Source: Martinezella rhizogenes
GTDB taxonomy: Bacteria; Pseudomonadota; Alphaproteobacteria; Rhizobiales; Rhizobiaceae
Length of the DNA stretch: 64,000 nt
Direction of reading: 5' to 3'
Assembly: GCF_027460065.1 (NCBI RefSeq)
Contig: NZ_JAPYZZ010000001.1
Span: forward strand, 438,864 to 502,863
Each line of letters opens with the position of its first letter. Within the stretch, counting starts at the first letter, position 1. Below, piece after piece: positions 45,473-54,021 of the stretch. The notes under the pieces are model-generated. The model was not told where the DNA came from, did not search any database, and worked only from the letters and a program-made list of their open reading frames with translations. The translations under genes were made by a program, and so were the position numbers.

Positions 45473-47050
45473 ATGACCCAGATAGCCCATCCCGACAGCA
45501 TTCTCATCATCGATTTCGGCAGCCAGGTGACGCAGCTGATTGCGCGCCGCATCCGCGAAGCCGGGGTCTATTGCGAAATCCATCCGTTTCAGAATGCCGC
45601 AGAGGCTTTCGAGAAGCTTCAGCCCAAGGGCGTGATCTTCTCCGGCGGCCCCGCATCCGTGACGGCCGAGGGCAGCCCGCGCGCGCCGCAGGCGGTGTTC
45701 GACAGCAAGGTTCCGATCCTCGGCATCTGCTACGGCCAGCAGACGCTCTGCACGCAGCTCGGCGGCGTGGTCGAAGGTGGCCATGCGGCGGAATTCGGCC
45801 GTGCCGATATCGACATCAAAAAGGCTAGCCCGCTATTCGAAGGTTTCTGGGAACAGGGCAAGAGCTATCCGGTGTGGATGAGCCATGGCGACCGCGTAAC
45901 AAAGCTGCCGGAAGGTTTCGAGGTCATCGCGACCTCCGAGAACGCTCCCTTCGCCATCGCGGCTGACGAGAAGCGCCATTATTACACCACCATGTTCCAC
46001 CCGGAAGTGGTGCACACGCCTGACGGCGGCAAGCTGCTCTCCAATTTCGTGCACAAGATCGTCGGCCTCAAATCCGACTGGACGATGGCGGCCTATCGCG
46101 CCGAGATGATCCGCAAGATCCGCGAGCAGGTCGGTACCGGCCGCGTGCTCTGCGCACTTTCCGGCGGCGTCGATTCCTCGGTTGCAGCCATCCTCATTCA
46201 TGAGGCGATCGGCGATCAGCTCACCTGCGTTTATGTCGACCACGGCCTGATGCGGCTTGGTGAGAGCGAGCAGGTCGTCGGCATGTTCCGCGACCACTAC
46301 AATATTCCGCTTGTTCATGTGGACGCCGCCGATCTGTTCCTCGGCGAACTATCGGGCGTTTCCGACCCCGAGGCGAAGCGCAAGACCATCGGCCGCCTGT
46401 TCATCGAGGTTTTCGAGGCCGAAGCCGCCAAGATCGCCGCCGATGGCAAAGGTGCGCCCAAGTTCCTTGCGCAGGGCACGCTTTACCCTGACGTCATCGA
46501 AAGCGTTTCCTTCTCCGGTGGCCCCTCCGTCACCATCAAGAGCCACCACAATGTCGGCGGTCTTCCCGAGCGCATGAACATGCAGCTCGTCGAGCCGCTG
46601 CGTGAGCTCTTCAAGGATGAAGTACGCGCGCTTGGCCGCGAACTCGGCCTGCCGGAAAGCTTCATCGGCCGCCATCCCTTCCCCGGTCCGGGTCTGGCGA
46701 TCCGTTGCCCCGGCGCAATCACCCGCGAGAAGCTCGATATCCTGCGCAAGGCGGATGCGATCTATCTCGACGAAATCCGCAAGGCCGGTCTTTACGACAC
46801 CATCTGGCAGGCCTTTGCCGTGCTGCTACCGGTGCAGACCGTCGGTGTGATGGGCGATTACCGTACCTATGACTTCGTCTGCGCGCTGCGCGCCGTGACA
46901 TCAGTGGATGGCATGACGGCGGATTTCTATCCCTACGACATGAACTTCCTCGGCCGTGCGGCAACCCGCATCATCAACGAAGTGCGCGGCATCAACCGTG
47001 TCGTCTACGACGTGACGAGCAAGCCGCCCGGCACCATCGAGTGGGAATAA
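45473..47050 (+). CDS. guaA: GMP synthase (glutamine-hydrolysing)
   Basis: GuaA converts XMP to GMP. The 525-residue protein has a class I glutaminase domain with the C86 nucleophile (GICYGQQ) and the H176-x-E178 pair (MFHPEVVH), then the ATP-pyrophosphatase P-loop SGGVDSS (230-236) and the dimerisation domain ending KPPGTIEWE. Length is standard. The ATG at 45473 is fixed by the family N-terminus. A weak hairpin follows. Confidence 0.98.
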   Translation: MTQIAHPDSILIIDFGSQVTQLIARRIREAGVYCEIHPFQNAAEAFEKLQPKGVIFSGGPASVTAEGSPRAPQAVFDSKVPILGICYGQQTLCTQLGGVVEGGHAAEFGRADIDIKKASPLFEGFWEQGKSYPVWMSHGDRVTKLPEGFEVIATSENAPFAIAADEKRHYYTTMFHPEVVHTPDGGKLLSNFVHKIVGLKSDWTMAAYRAEMIRKIREQVGTGRVLCALSGGVDSSVAAILIHEAIGDQLTCVYVDHGLMRLGESEQVVGMFRDHYNIPLVHVDAADLFLGELSGVSDPEAKRKTIGRLFIEVFEAEAAKIAADGKGAPKFLAQGTLYPDVIESVSFSGGPSVTIKSHHNVGGLPERMNMQLVEPLRELFKDEVRALGRELGLPESFIGRHPFPGPGLAIRCPGAITREKLDILRKADAIYLDEIRKAGLYDTIWQAFAVLLPVQTVGVMGDYRTYDFVCALRAVTSVDGMTADFYPYDMNFLGRAATRIINEVRGINRVVYDVTSKPPGTIEWE

Positions 47051-47056
47051 AACGAA

Positions 47057-47073
47057 GGCGGAGCAATTCCGCC
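47057..47073 (+). terminator. weak terminator-like hairpin after guaA
   Basis: GGCGGA and TCCGCC pair across a 5-base loop, followed by a T-rich but interrupted tract. It lies seven bases after the guaA stop. The stem is short, so confidence is low. Confidence 0.35.
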
Positions 47074-47154
47074 CTCTGTTCATCTTTTGTTCTTTATTTT
47101 ATTACCGCATAATGATAGGTTTCCGGCCTTGGTATAAGGCTGTGGAGCATCGTC

Positions 47155-47859
47155 ATGGAGTGCGAGTTGGCGGACGAAAGAGCCTTAAGGCAGCTTTGCT
47201 TTGATGGGCTGGAGCCGAAAAAAATACGGCGCGTCAATCCACGCTTTCGAAACAAGCTCCTGCTAATGCTCAAGCCGCCACGGCAATTGGCGGAAAAAAT
47301 GTTTGTCGATGCGTCGCACCATGCCCTAGGTCGGACAACCCGTGAGGCATATCCCGCCGAGCTTCTGCACATAACCCTGCTGTGTTTGGGATGTTTCGAG
47401 ACGATCCCTCACGGACTGACAAGCAGACTGAAGGCGGCAATGGATGCGGTGAGCGCGCGGCCTGTTCCGGTCACCCTTGACGGAAGCGCGCTTTTTGGCA
47501 ATCGCAACAGTTTGGTTCTACGAAACGGTGGGGATCAGCCGGAGATCCATGCCTTGGTCAGGCTGCTGCAACGGGCGCTTCGACAGGCGAACCTTCCCTA
47601 TATCCCTGCACCATCTTTTACGCCGCATGTCACGATGATTTATGGCTGCGGGAAGATAGAGCCGATGCCGGCCGGAAAGCCATATAGTTGGCTTGCGAGT
47701 AATTTCGAGCTTGTTTTCAGCCATAATGGCGAAACGCGACATGAGTCCCTTGGACGCTTCGCACTCTCCGCAAAAGCGGATCGGTATGAGCCGCTCGAAA
47801 ACCAGCTGCATTTACCGGATAAACTGATCGGTCCGAGAAAACGGCCGAACCGAAAATAG
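47155..47859 (+). CDS. 2'-5' RNA ligase-like (2H phosphoesterase) protein
   Basis: The 234-residue protein has the two HxT motifs of the LigT/2H family: LLHITLLCLG and PHVTMIYG. These hydrolyse or join 2',5' or cyclic phosphate bonds of RNA or nucleotides. The first motif is preceded by about 70 residues (MECELADERALRQLCFDG... and RNKLLLMLKPPRQLAEKM), longer than the compact ThpR type. The preceding 60 bases are AT-rich and the gene has somewhat lower GC than its neighbours, which might mark recent acquisition. Substrate is unknown. Confidence 0.82.
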   Translation: MECELADERALRQLCFDGLEPKKIRRVNPRFRNKLLLMLKPPRQLAEKMFVDASHHALGRTTREAYPAELLHITLLCLGCFETIPHGLTSRLKAAMDAVSARPVPVTLDGSALFGNRNSLVLRNGGDQPEIHALVRLLQRALRQANLPYIPAPSFTPHVTMIYGCGKIEPMPAGKPYSWLASNFELVFSHNGETRHESLGRFALSAKADRYEPLENQLHLPDKLIGPRKRPNRK

Positions 47860-47893
47860 GCGAAACGCTAAGGCCCACCAAAATATACCCATG

Positions 47894-47915
47894 AGCGAGG
47901 CGAAGTCGCCTCGCT
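47894..47915 (-). other. hairpin between the 2'-5' ligase-like gene and the 55-residue gene
   Basis: A perfect 10-base stem (AGCGAGGCGA and TCGCCTCGCT, spacer AG) lies 17 bases beyond the stop of the minus-strand small gene. No strong T-run is seen on either side, so it is only a possible terminator. Confidence 0.5.
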
Positions 47916-47931
47916 ACAAACGATAACCAGC

Positions 47932-48099
47932 TTAGAGCTGGACCTTGTCGAAAGCCTTGCCGTCGATGCCGAGAGCTTCGAGATCGGCGCGGGCAGGCTT
48001 GCGATGTGCGCGAACAGCGGCCGAAACCGAGAGCGCTGCACCGAGAACGGCGAAAGTTTCACCGAAGAAGTTACGCGATGTCTTTGCAACCTGACGCAT
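47932..48099 (-). CDS. 55-residue hypothetical protein
   Basis: A 55-codon frame starts at 48099 with GGAGAG spaced six bases before the ATG. The product (MRQVAKTSRNFFGETFAVLG...) has a basic start, a hydrophobic middle (FAVLGAALSVSAAVRAH) and an acidic tail DLEALGIDGKAFDKVQL. The tail recalls the DUF1127/YjiS ending, but the Arg-rich DUF1127 start is missing, so I do not assign it. The ribosome site and compact frame argue for a real gene; it is shorter than the usual ORF cut-off. Confidence 0.7.
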   Translation of the reverse strand: MRQVAKTSRNFFGETFAVLGAALSVSAAVRAHRKPARADLEALGIDGKAFDKVQL

Positions 48100-48333
48100 T
48101 TTTCTCTCCATCTTTGATGCCCAGATAATGGGGATTTACGCCCTGTTCTACAACTCATGATGTAGCAGGGAAGCCATGCAGCTTTGCTCGCGCTCGTTCG
48201 GATATCAGCCACTTCGATTTTGCATGGCTCAGACATCATGCTTTTAAAAATGGCGCAAGGCACCTCAGGCGGCGGCTTGAATAAGATGGATATTTTGTTA
48301 TGCCGGAAGGCTTAAAGACGAAGAGGCGGTAGC

Positions 48334-48681
48334 ATGGCGGTCACGATTTACGGCATCAAGAATTGCGACACGATGAAGAAGGCCAGAAGCTGGCTCGAGT
48401 TGAACAGCGTCGATTATTCCTTCCACGACTACAAGGCGGCCGGCATCGACCGCGCCCATCTGGAAACATGGTGTGATGCCGCCGGCTGGGAAGCGGTTCT
48501 CAACCGGGCCGGCACGACCTTCAAGAAACTCGACGACAGCCAGAAGGCCGATCTTACCCGCGAAAAGGCCATCGGGCTGATGCTCGCGCAGCCCTCGATG
48601 ATCAAGCGTCCGGTGCTGGAGGCGAAGGGCAAGATAACCGTCGGCTTCAAGCCGGAAATCTACCAGACCCTTTTTGCCTGA
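48334..48681 (+). CDS. ArsC/Spx/YffB-family protein
   Basis: The 115-residue thioredoxin-fold protein begins MAVTIYGIKNCDTMKKARSW, with a single Cys in the NCDT loop, and ends with SMIKRPVLEAKGKITVGFKPE. This is the YffB type of the ArsC family, with one Cys and no second Cys, rather than a proven arsenate reductase. It may be a glutathione-dependent reductase. It is 12 bases upstream of the YbaK-like gene and likely cotranscribed. Confidence 0.88.
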   Translation: MAVTIYGIKNCDTMKKARSWLELNSVDYSFHDYKAAGIDRAHLETWCDAAGWEAVLNRAGTTFKKLDDSQKADLTREKAIGLMLAQPSMIKRPVLEAKGKITVGFKPEIYQTLFA

Positions 48682-48693
48682 ACGCAGTCCACC

Positions 48694-49170
48694 ATGTCCA
48701 AAACGACCCGCGCCACACAGATGCTGACGAAGGCCGGCATTGCCTTTGCTACCGTCACTTATGATTACGACCCGAATGCCGACCGCATCGGCCTGCAGGC
48801 GGCCGAAGCGATCGGCGAGCCACCGCATCTGGTGCTGAAGACGCTGATGGCGGAGCTGGACGGCAAACCGGTTTGCGTTGTCGTCCCCTCCGACCGCGAG
48901 GTGAGCATGAAGAAGCTTGCCGCTGCCTTCGGCGGCAAATCCGCCAACATGATGAAACCCGCCGATGCGGAGCGGGCGACCGGCTACCATGTCGGCGGCA
49001 TCAGTCCGTTCGGGCAGAAGAAACAGGTGCCGACAGCCATTGAAGCCGATGCCATGGTGCATGATTGCGTCTACATGAATGGCGGGCAACGGGGTTTGCA
49101 GGTGCGGCTTTCGCCCCGCGATGCCCAAAAAGCGCTGAATGCCATTATCGCCCCTCTGGTAGCAGAATGA
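48694..49170 (+). CDS. YbaK/EbsC-family aminoacyl-tRNA deacylase
   Basis: The 158-residue protein has the YbaK editing-domain pattern: GLQAAEAIGEPPHLVLKTLMAELDGKPVCVVVPSDREVSMKKLAAAFGGKSANMM and YHVGGISPFGQKKQ. Members hydrolyse mischarged Cys-tRNA(Pro), protecting translation. The conserved Lys is in VLKTLMAE. It directly follows the ArsC-like gene. Confidence 0.93.
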   Translation: MSKTTRATQMLTKAGIAFATVTYDYDPNADRIGLQAAEAIGEPPHLVLKTLMAELDGKPVCVVVPSDREVSMKKLAAAFGGKSANMMKPADAERATGYHVGGISPFGQKKQVPTAIEADAMVHDCVYMNGGQRGLQVRLSPRDAQKALNAIIAPLVAE

Positions 49171-49258
49171 GGCGCAACGGGCGCTCCTGAAAGCATTTGG
49201 CTTTCGGAAGGAATGGGCTATGGTCGGCGCCTCCAATTGAAATAGACGAAGGCAGATC

Positions 49259-50497
49259 ATGACCGTTTCCCCCATCGATCCCGTCAAACTCGAAAAACTC
49301 GCGGAAGTCGCCGTCAAGGTCGGCCTGCAATTACAGAAGGATCAGGATCTGGTGATCACCGCACCGCTGGCGGCCCTGCCGCTGGTGCGGTTTCTGACCA
49401 AACACGCATATATGGCGGGCGGCGGGCTGGTCACCACTTTCTACTCCGACGAGGAAACCACCCTTTCGCGCTACCGCCATGCCAGCGACGCGAATTTCGA
49501 CCGGGCCTCCGGCTGGCTCTATGAGGGCATGGCGAAGGCCTATGCCAATGGCGCGGCGCGGCTGGCGATTGCCGGCGACAACCCGATGCTGCTTGCCGAA
49601 GAGGACCCCGCCAAGGTCGCGCGCGCCAACAAGGCCAATTCCACGGCCTATAAGCCGGCGCTGGAGAAGATTTCCAATTTCGATATCAACTGGAACATCA
49701 TTTCTTATCCCAACCCCTCCTGGGCAAAGCAGGTCTTCCCCGGCCTCACCGAGGATGAAGCGGTGCGCAAGCTCGCGGATGCCATCTTCGCGGCCTCGCG
49801 AGTGGATGTGGCCGATCCCGTCGCCGCATGGGCGCAGCACAATGCCAATCTTGCCAAGCGCTCCGCATGGCTGAATGGCCAGCGTTTCTCTGCGCTGCAT
49901 TTCACCGGCCCGGGCACCGACGTAAAGATCGGTCTGGCGGATGGCCACGAATGGCATGGCGGCGCCTCCACGGCCAAGAACGGCGTGACCTGCAACCCGA
50001 ATATTCCGACCGAAGAGGTCTTCACCACGCCGCATGCGCTGCGCGTCGACGGTTATGTCTCCAGCACCAAGCCACTGTCGCATCAGGGAACGCTGATCGA
50101 CGATATCCAGGTGAAGTTCGAAGCCGGTCGCATCGTTGAAGCCAAGGCTTCCAAGGGCGAAGCCGTGCTGAACAAGGTGCTCGACACCGATGAGGGCGCA
50201 AGGCGTCTCGGCGAAGTGGCACTTGTGCCGCATTCCTCACCGATTTCGGCAAGCGGCATCCTGTTTTATAACACGCTGTTCGATGAAAACGCCTCGTGCC
50301 ACATCGCGCTCGGCCAGTGCTATTCGAAATGCTTCCTCGACGGCGCCTCGCTGTCGCAGGATCAGATCAAGGCGCAGGGCGGCAATTCCAGCCTGATCCA
50401 CATCGACTGGATGATCGGTTCCAATAAGGTGGATATCGATGGCGTGAAGCCGGATGGCTCCACGGTTCCTGTCATGCGCAAGGGCGAATGGGCCTGA
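49259..50497 (+). CDS. M29 family aminopeptidase
   Basis: The 412-residue protein matches the thermophilic aminopeptidase (M29, AmpS/PepS) family: NFDRASGWLYEGMAKAYANGAARLAI, then the conserved PNIPTEEVFTTPHALRVDGYVSSTKPL and SHQGTLIDDI, and C-terminal HIDWMIGSNKVDIDG. The zinc ligands are expected in EEVFTTP, LVPHSSPI and HIDWM. It removes N-terminal residues from peptides with dinuclear metal. It is convergent with the EamA gene eight bases away. Confidence 0.93.
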   Translation: MTVSPIDPVKLEKLAEVAVKVGLQLQKDQDLVITAPLAALPLVRFLTKHAYMAGGGLVTTFYSDEETTLSRYRHASDANFDRASGWLYEGMAKAYANGAARLAIAGDNPMLLAEEDPAKVARANKANSTAYKPALEKISNFDINWNIISYPNPSWAKQVFPGLTEDEAVRKLADAIFAASRVDVADPVAAWAQHNANLAKRSAWLNGQRFSALHFTGPGTDVKIGLADGHEWHGGASTAKNGVTCNPNIPTEEVFTTPHALRVDGYVSSTKPLSHQGTLIDDIQVKFEAGRIVEAKASKGEAVLNKVLDTDEGARRLGEVALVPHSSPISASGILFYNTLFDENASCHIALGQCYSKCFLDGASLSQDQIKAQGGNSSLIHIDWMIGSNKVDIDGVKPDGSTVPVMRKGEWA

Positions 50498-50505
50498 CGG
50501 CCCCC

Positions 50506-51369
50506 CTACCTCGGCAACTGACTGCGCTGACTGAGCCAGATGCTGAAAAGCACAGCAACAAACCCGGCGATCTGCGCTGGCGCGAGGCTTTGGCCAAGCG
50601 CCAGCCAGCCCAGCAGGGTAGCCACGACTGGGCTTAGGAAACCGAGCGATGCGGCCGCGGAAGGTTCGATGCGGGCGAGCCCACGAAACCATAGAAGATA
50701 AGTGAGCGCCGCGCCTATGAGGCCGAGATACGCCATGCCCATGACATTGGCCGCCGTTGGCGCCGGCAGGGCCGGCTCCAGAACATAAGCGACCGGCAAA
50801 AGAAGAATGCCACCCGCCGTCAATTGCCACGCGGTGAAGGTGAGATTGGAGACCGGCGGGCGCCATTTGCGGGTCAGAACCGTTCCGAAGGCCATTGAGA
50901 CGGCACCGGCAAGACCCGCGGCAACACCGATACCATCCAGTGCCGCACCGGGCGTCAGCACCAGGAGCGCAACACCGGCAATGCCGAGAAAACCGGCGCC
51001 GATGGCGAGCGGCCGCACCGGCGTCGCGAGAAACAGCCGCGACAGACCGATGACGATGAGTGGTTGCACCGCGCCCACCGTTGCCGCAACACCGCCAGGC
51101 AACCGATAGGCCGACACGAAAAGCATCGCCCAGAAAAACGAGAAATTCAGTGCGCCGAGAATGAAGCTGCGCGGCCACCAGATACCCTGCGGCAGCCTTC
51201 GGACGAGAAGCAGCAACAGGATACCGGCCGGCAAGGCGCGCAGCATGGCAACATGCAACGGATATCCCTGCGGCAAAAATTCCGTCGTGACGAAATATGT
51301 GGTCCCCCAGATGGCGGGAGCAAGCGCTGTGACCATCACGTCGGTGGCATAGGTCGTATTTTTCTTCAT
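50506..51369 (-). CDS. EamA/DMT-family transporter
   Basis: The 287-residue protein has about ten hydrophobic helices in two EamA repeats (LAPAIWGTTYFVTTEFLPQG and VMGMAYLGLIGAALTYLLWF). Drug/metabolite transporters of this family export small metabolites or drugs; the cargo cannot be named. It is divergent from a MarR regulator with palindromic operator sequences between, so it is probably the regulator's target. Confidence 0.9.
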   Translation of the reverse strand: MKKNTTYATDVMVTALAPAIWGTTYFVTTEFLPQGYPLHVAMLRALPAGILLLLLVRRLPQGIWWPRSFILGALNFSFFWAMLFVSAYRLPGGVAATVGAVQPLIVIGLSRLFLATPVRPLAIGAGFLGIAGVALLVLTPGAALDGIGVAAGLAGAVSMAFGTVLTRKWRPPVSNLTFTAWQLTAGGILLLPVAYVLEPALPAPTAANVMGMAYLGLIGAALTYLLWFRGLARIEPSAAASLGFLSPVVATLLGWLALGQSLAPAQIAGFVAVLFSIWLSQRSQLPR

Positions 51370-51383
51370 TTCAAGAATCTCTA

Positions 51384-51430
51384 TATCAAGATAAATTTAG
51401 CTTAGTCGATTTTATCTTGACGTCAAGATA
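51384..51430. promoter_or_regulatory. MarR operator region between EamA and MarR genes
   Basis: TATCTTGACGTCAAGATA at 51413-51430 is a perfect 18-base palindrome, and a further half-site TCAAGATAAA starts at 51386 (a weaker one, TCAAGAAT, at 51371). The TCTTGA-N2-TCAAGA layout is typical of MarR-type operators. The palindrome is 36 bases before the MarR ATG, the half-site near the EamA start. Confidence 0.75.
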
Positions 51431-51465
51431 TCAATTGTTATGCCTTGGTGATGAGCAAGGAACCC

Positions 51466-51951
51466 ATGGACCACGTCGACCATATTCTCGCGCAATGGCG
51501 CAAGGAACGACCCGATCTCGATGTCGGCCCCATGGGGCTGCTCGGGCGTCTGCACAGGCTTGGCACACATCTTGGCCGCGAGGTGGAGGCGGTGCTCTTG
51601 AAACACGGCCTCTCCTCCTCCGCTTTCGATGTGCTGGCGACATTGCGACGCGCGGGCTCACCCTACCAGCTTTCTCCCGGCGATCTACTGGCTATGACCA
51701 TGGTCAGTTCCGGCACCATGACAAACCGGATCGACCAGCTGGAAAAAGCCGGGCTAGTGGAGCGCATTCACAATCCACAGGACAGGCGCAGCGTCTTGAT
51801 ATCGCTGACGGAGCGTGGCTTTGCCATCGTCGAGGAGGCGGTGGGTGCGCATGTGGAGAACCAGCATCGCCTTGTCGCCCATCTCAGTGAAGGGGAGCGC
51901 GCGGCGCTTGACGGGCTGCTGAAGCGGTTCCTGCAGGACTTCGAGGAATAG
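51466..51951 (+). CDS. MarR family transcriptional regulator
   Basis: The 161-residue winged-helix protein has SSSAFDVLATLRRAGSPYQLSPGDLLAMTMVSSGTMTNRIDQLEKAGLVERIHNPQDRRSVL-type MarR DNA-binding and wing (DRRSV). The ATG at 51466 has AAGGAA nine bases upstream and is preferred over TTG/GTG/ATG codons at 51445-51451. It is divergent from the EamA transporter and likely binds the palindrome between them; the effector is unknown. Confidence 0.92.
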   Translation: MDHVDHILAQWRKERPDLDVGPMGLLGRLHRLGTHLGREVEAVLLKHGLSSSAFDVLATLRRAGSPYQLSPGDLLAMTMVSSGTMTNRIDQLEKAGLVERIHNPQDRRSVLISLTERGFAIVEEAVGAHVENQHRLVAHLSEGERAALDGLLKRFLQDFEE

Positions 51952-52034
51952 ATTGACGACACGAATGGAACCAGCGATCGCCAAGACAAGGGCGCTTGTC
52001 TCAGCAGGAAAAATCCTGTAAGCAATTTTCCATA

Positions 52035-52051
52035 AACCTGTACTACAGGTT
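52035..52051 (+). promoter_or_regulatory. GntR-type operator before the 52061 regulator
   Basis: AACCTGTA-C-TACAGGTT is a perfect dyad that fits the GntR consensus (GT-N-AC centre, CTGTACTACAG). It directly abuts the GGAGG ribosome site of the GntR gene, so binding would block both transcription and initiation. Autoregulation is the natural reading. Confidence 0.65.
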
Positions 52052-52060
52052 GGAGGAAAA

Positions 52061-52768
52061 ATGTTAAACGCCATTTCGCATGAATCCGGTCTCGTCAGCA
52101 GCACGATCGGCGCGATCACCCGCCATATCCGCGAAAACGAGCTGGCCCCCGGCGCGAAGCTGCCGAGTGAACTTTCGCTCTCGCAACAGCTCGGCGTCTC
52201 GCGCACCGTCGTTCGCGAGGCTTTCCGGTCTCTGTCGGCCATGCGGCTGATCGATGTCAGCGCGGGCAAGCGCGCAACCGTGGCGACGCTGGACCATGGT
52301 GCGATGTCGCTGATGTTCGAACATGGCATTCACACCGAGCAGATCAATATCCAGCAGATTTACGATGTGCGCCGCACCATCGAAGTCAGGACCGTGACGC
52401 TCGCGGCACTGAGGCGCACGGATGCGGAAGCGCTCACCATCCTCGACCACGCCAACAATATGGAGCGGGACTTCAGCGACAATGACAGGGTGATGGAGCA
52501 CGACCTTGCCTTTCATCTTGCTGTTGCCAGAGCCTCCAAAAACCCGGTTTTCGAACTCATTCTCGGCGCTTTCCAGAATGTGACACGCCAGACGTGGCCG
52601 ATCGGCTGGAAAAGCCGCACCTCGGATGCGCAGCGCCTTGCCGCGTGCGAACTTCACATCGCCATCGGACAGGCCATTGCCGCAGGCGATCCGCAAACCG
52701 CCTCAACGCTGATGGCACGGCACTTCGATGAAAGCGTGCATGCACTCCTGGCAGCCGGCATCGCCTGA
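52061..52768 (+). CDS. FadR-subfamily GntR transcriptional regulator
   Basis: The 235-residue protein has an N-terminal winged helix (KLPSELSLSQQLGVSRTVVREAFRSL) and a C-terminal FCD domain (VMEHDLAFHLAVARASKNPVFELIL and metal-binding His in ARHFDESVHALL). GGAGGAAAA precedes the ATG. Its neighbour is an enolase-superfamily dehydratase-like gene 50 bases downstream, so it probably responds to a sugar acid. Confidence 0.93.
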   Translation: MLNAISHESGLVSSTIGAITRHIRENELAPGAKLPSELSLSQQLGVSRTVVREAFRSLSAMRLIDVSAGKRATVATLDHGAMSLMFEHGIHTEQINIQQIYDVRRTIEVRTVTLAALRRTDAEALTILDHANNMERDFSDNDRVMEHDLAFHLAVARASKNPVFELILGAFQNVTRQTWPIGWKSRTSDAQRLAACELHIAIGQAIAAGDPQTASTLMARHFDESVHALLAAGIA

Positions 52769-52818
52769 TTTTTCAACGCAGTCCCAGATGGAAACCGACT
52801 GCCTCTGGAGGAGACACC

Positions 52819-54021
52819 ATGAAAATCACGAAACTCGAGACCGTCCGTGTGGCGGAACGGACGAACCTGCTCTGGGTTCTGGTCCATACGGATGAGGGCA
52901 TTACCGGGCTCGGCGAAACCTTCTTCGGAGCGGAGACGGTGGAGACCTATGTGCATGAATATATCGCCCCCCGCGTGATCGGCCGCGACCCGCTGCAGAT
53001 CGATCTTCTGGCGCAGGACCTCGTCGGTTATCTCGGCTTCCGTTCATCGGGAGCGGAAGTGCGCGGCAATTCCGCCTTCGACATCGCGCTGTGGGATATT
53101 TTCGGCAAGGCCACCAACCAGCCCATCGCCCAGCTTCTCGGCGGCTTCAGCCGCAAGGAAATCCGCACCTACAATACCTGCGCCGGCACCGAATATATCA
53201 AGAAGGCGACCGGTCAGCAGACGGCCAATTACGGCCTCTCCGACGGCAAGGATTATGACGATCTGAACGGCTTCCTGCATAACGCCGACGAGCTTGCCCA
53301 TTCGCTGCTGGAAGACGGCATCACCGCCATGAAGATCTGGCCCTTCGATGCGGCGGCGGAGAAGACGCGCGGGCAATATATCTCTATGCCGGACCTCAAA
53401 AGCGCGCTCGAACCTTTCGAAAAAATCCGCAAGGCGGTGGGCGACAAGATGGATATCATGGTGGAGTTTCACTCCATGTGGCAGCTTCTCCCCGCCATGC
53501 AGATCGCCAAGGCGCTCACCCCCTATCAGACCTTCTGGCATGAAGATCCGATCAAGATGGACAGCCTTTCCAGCCTGACGCGGTATGCCGCCGTGTCGCC
53601 CGCACCGATTTCCGCGTCCGAAACACTCGGTTCCCGCTGGGCCTTCCGCGATCTCCTGGAAACGGGCGCGGCCGGTGTTGTCATGCTTGATATCAGCTGG
53701 TGCGGCGGCCTTTCGGAAGCACGCAAGATCGCCTCCATGGCGGAAGCCTGGCACTTGCCGGTTGCGCCGCATGATTGCACAGGCCCGGTGGTGCTGTGCG
53801 CCTCCACCCATCTTTCGCTCAACGCGCCAAATGCGCTGGTGCAGGAAAGCGTGCGCGCCTTCTACAAGACCTGGTATCGCGATCTCGTGACCGCTTTGCC
53901 TGAGGTGAAAAACGGCATGATCACCGTACCGCCGGGTGCAGGCCTTGGTATGGAGCTGCATCCCGATATTGAAAAGACCTTCACCGTCAGCCGCCGCATT
54001 TCGGATGTGGCGTCGATCTGA
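52819..54021 (+). CDS. mandelate racemase/muconate lactonizing (enolase superfamily) enzyme, likely sugar-acid dehydratase
   Basis: The 400-residue protein has metal ligands E in VEFHS, E in WHEDP and E in SASETLG, the usual trio of the superfamily. The acid/base elements are His in APHDCTGP and Asp in MLDISWCGG. At the position of the KxK base the sequence is MKIWPF, so the second Lys is Trp and the chemistry must rely on the His-Asp dyad. This pattern suits a sugar-acid dehydratase. The exact substrate is unknown. GGAGG precedes the ATG and an FCD-GntR regulator is next door. Its stop codon abuts that of convergent xseA. Confidence 0.88.
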   Translation: MKITKLETVRVAERTNLLWVLVHTDEGITGLGETFFGAETVETYVHEYIAPRVIGRDPLQIDLLAQDLVGYLGFRSSGAEVRGNSAFDIALWDIFGKATNQPIAQLLGGFSRKEIRTYNTCAGTEYIKKATGQQTANYGLSDGKDYDDLNGFLHNADELAHSLLEDGITAMKIWPFDAAAEKTRGQYISMPDLKSALEPFEKIRKAVGDKMDIMVEFHSMWQLLPAMQIAKALTPYQTFWHEDPIKMDSLSSLTRYAAVSPAPISASETLGSRWAFRDLLETGAAGVVMLDISWCGGLSEARKIASMAEAWHLPVAPHDCTGPVVLCASTHLSLNAPNALVQESVRAFYKTWYRDLVTALPEVKNGMITVPPGAGLGMELHPDIEKTFTVSRRISDVASI

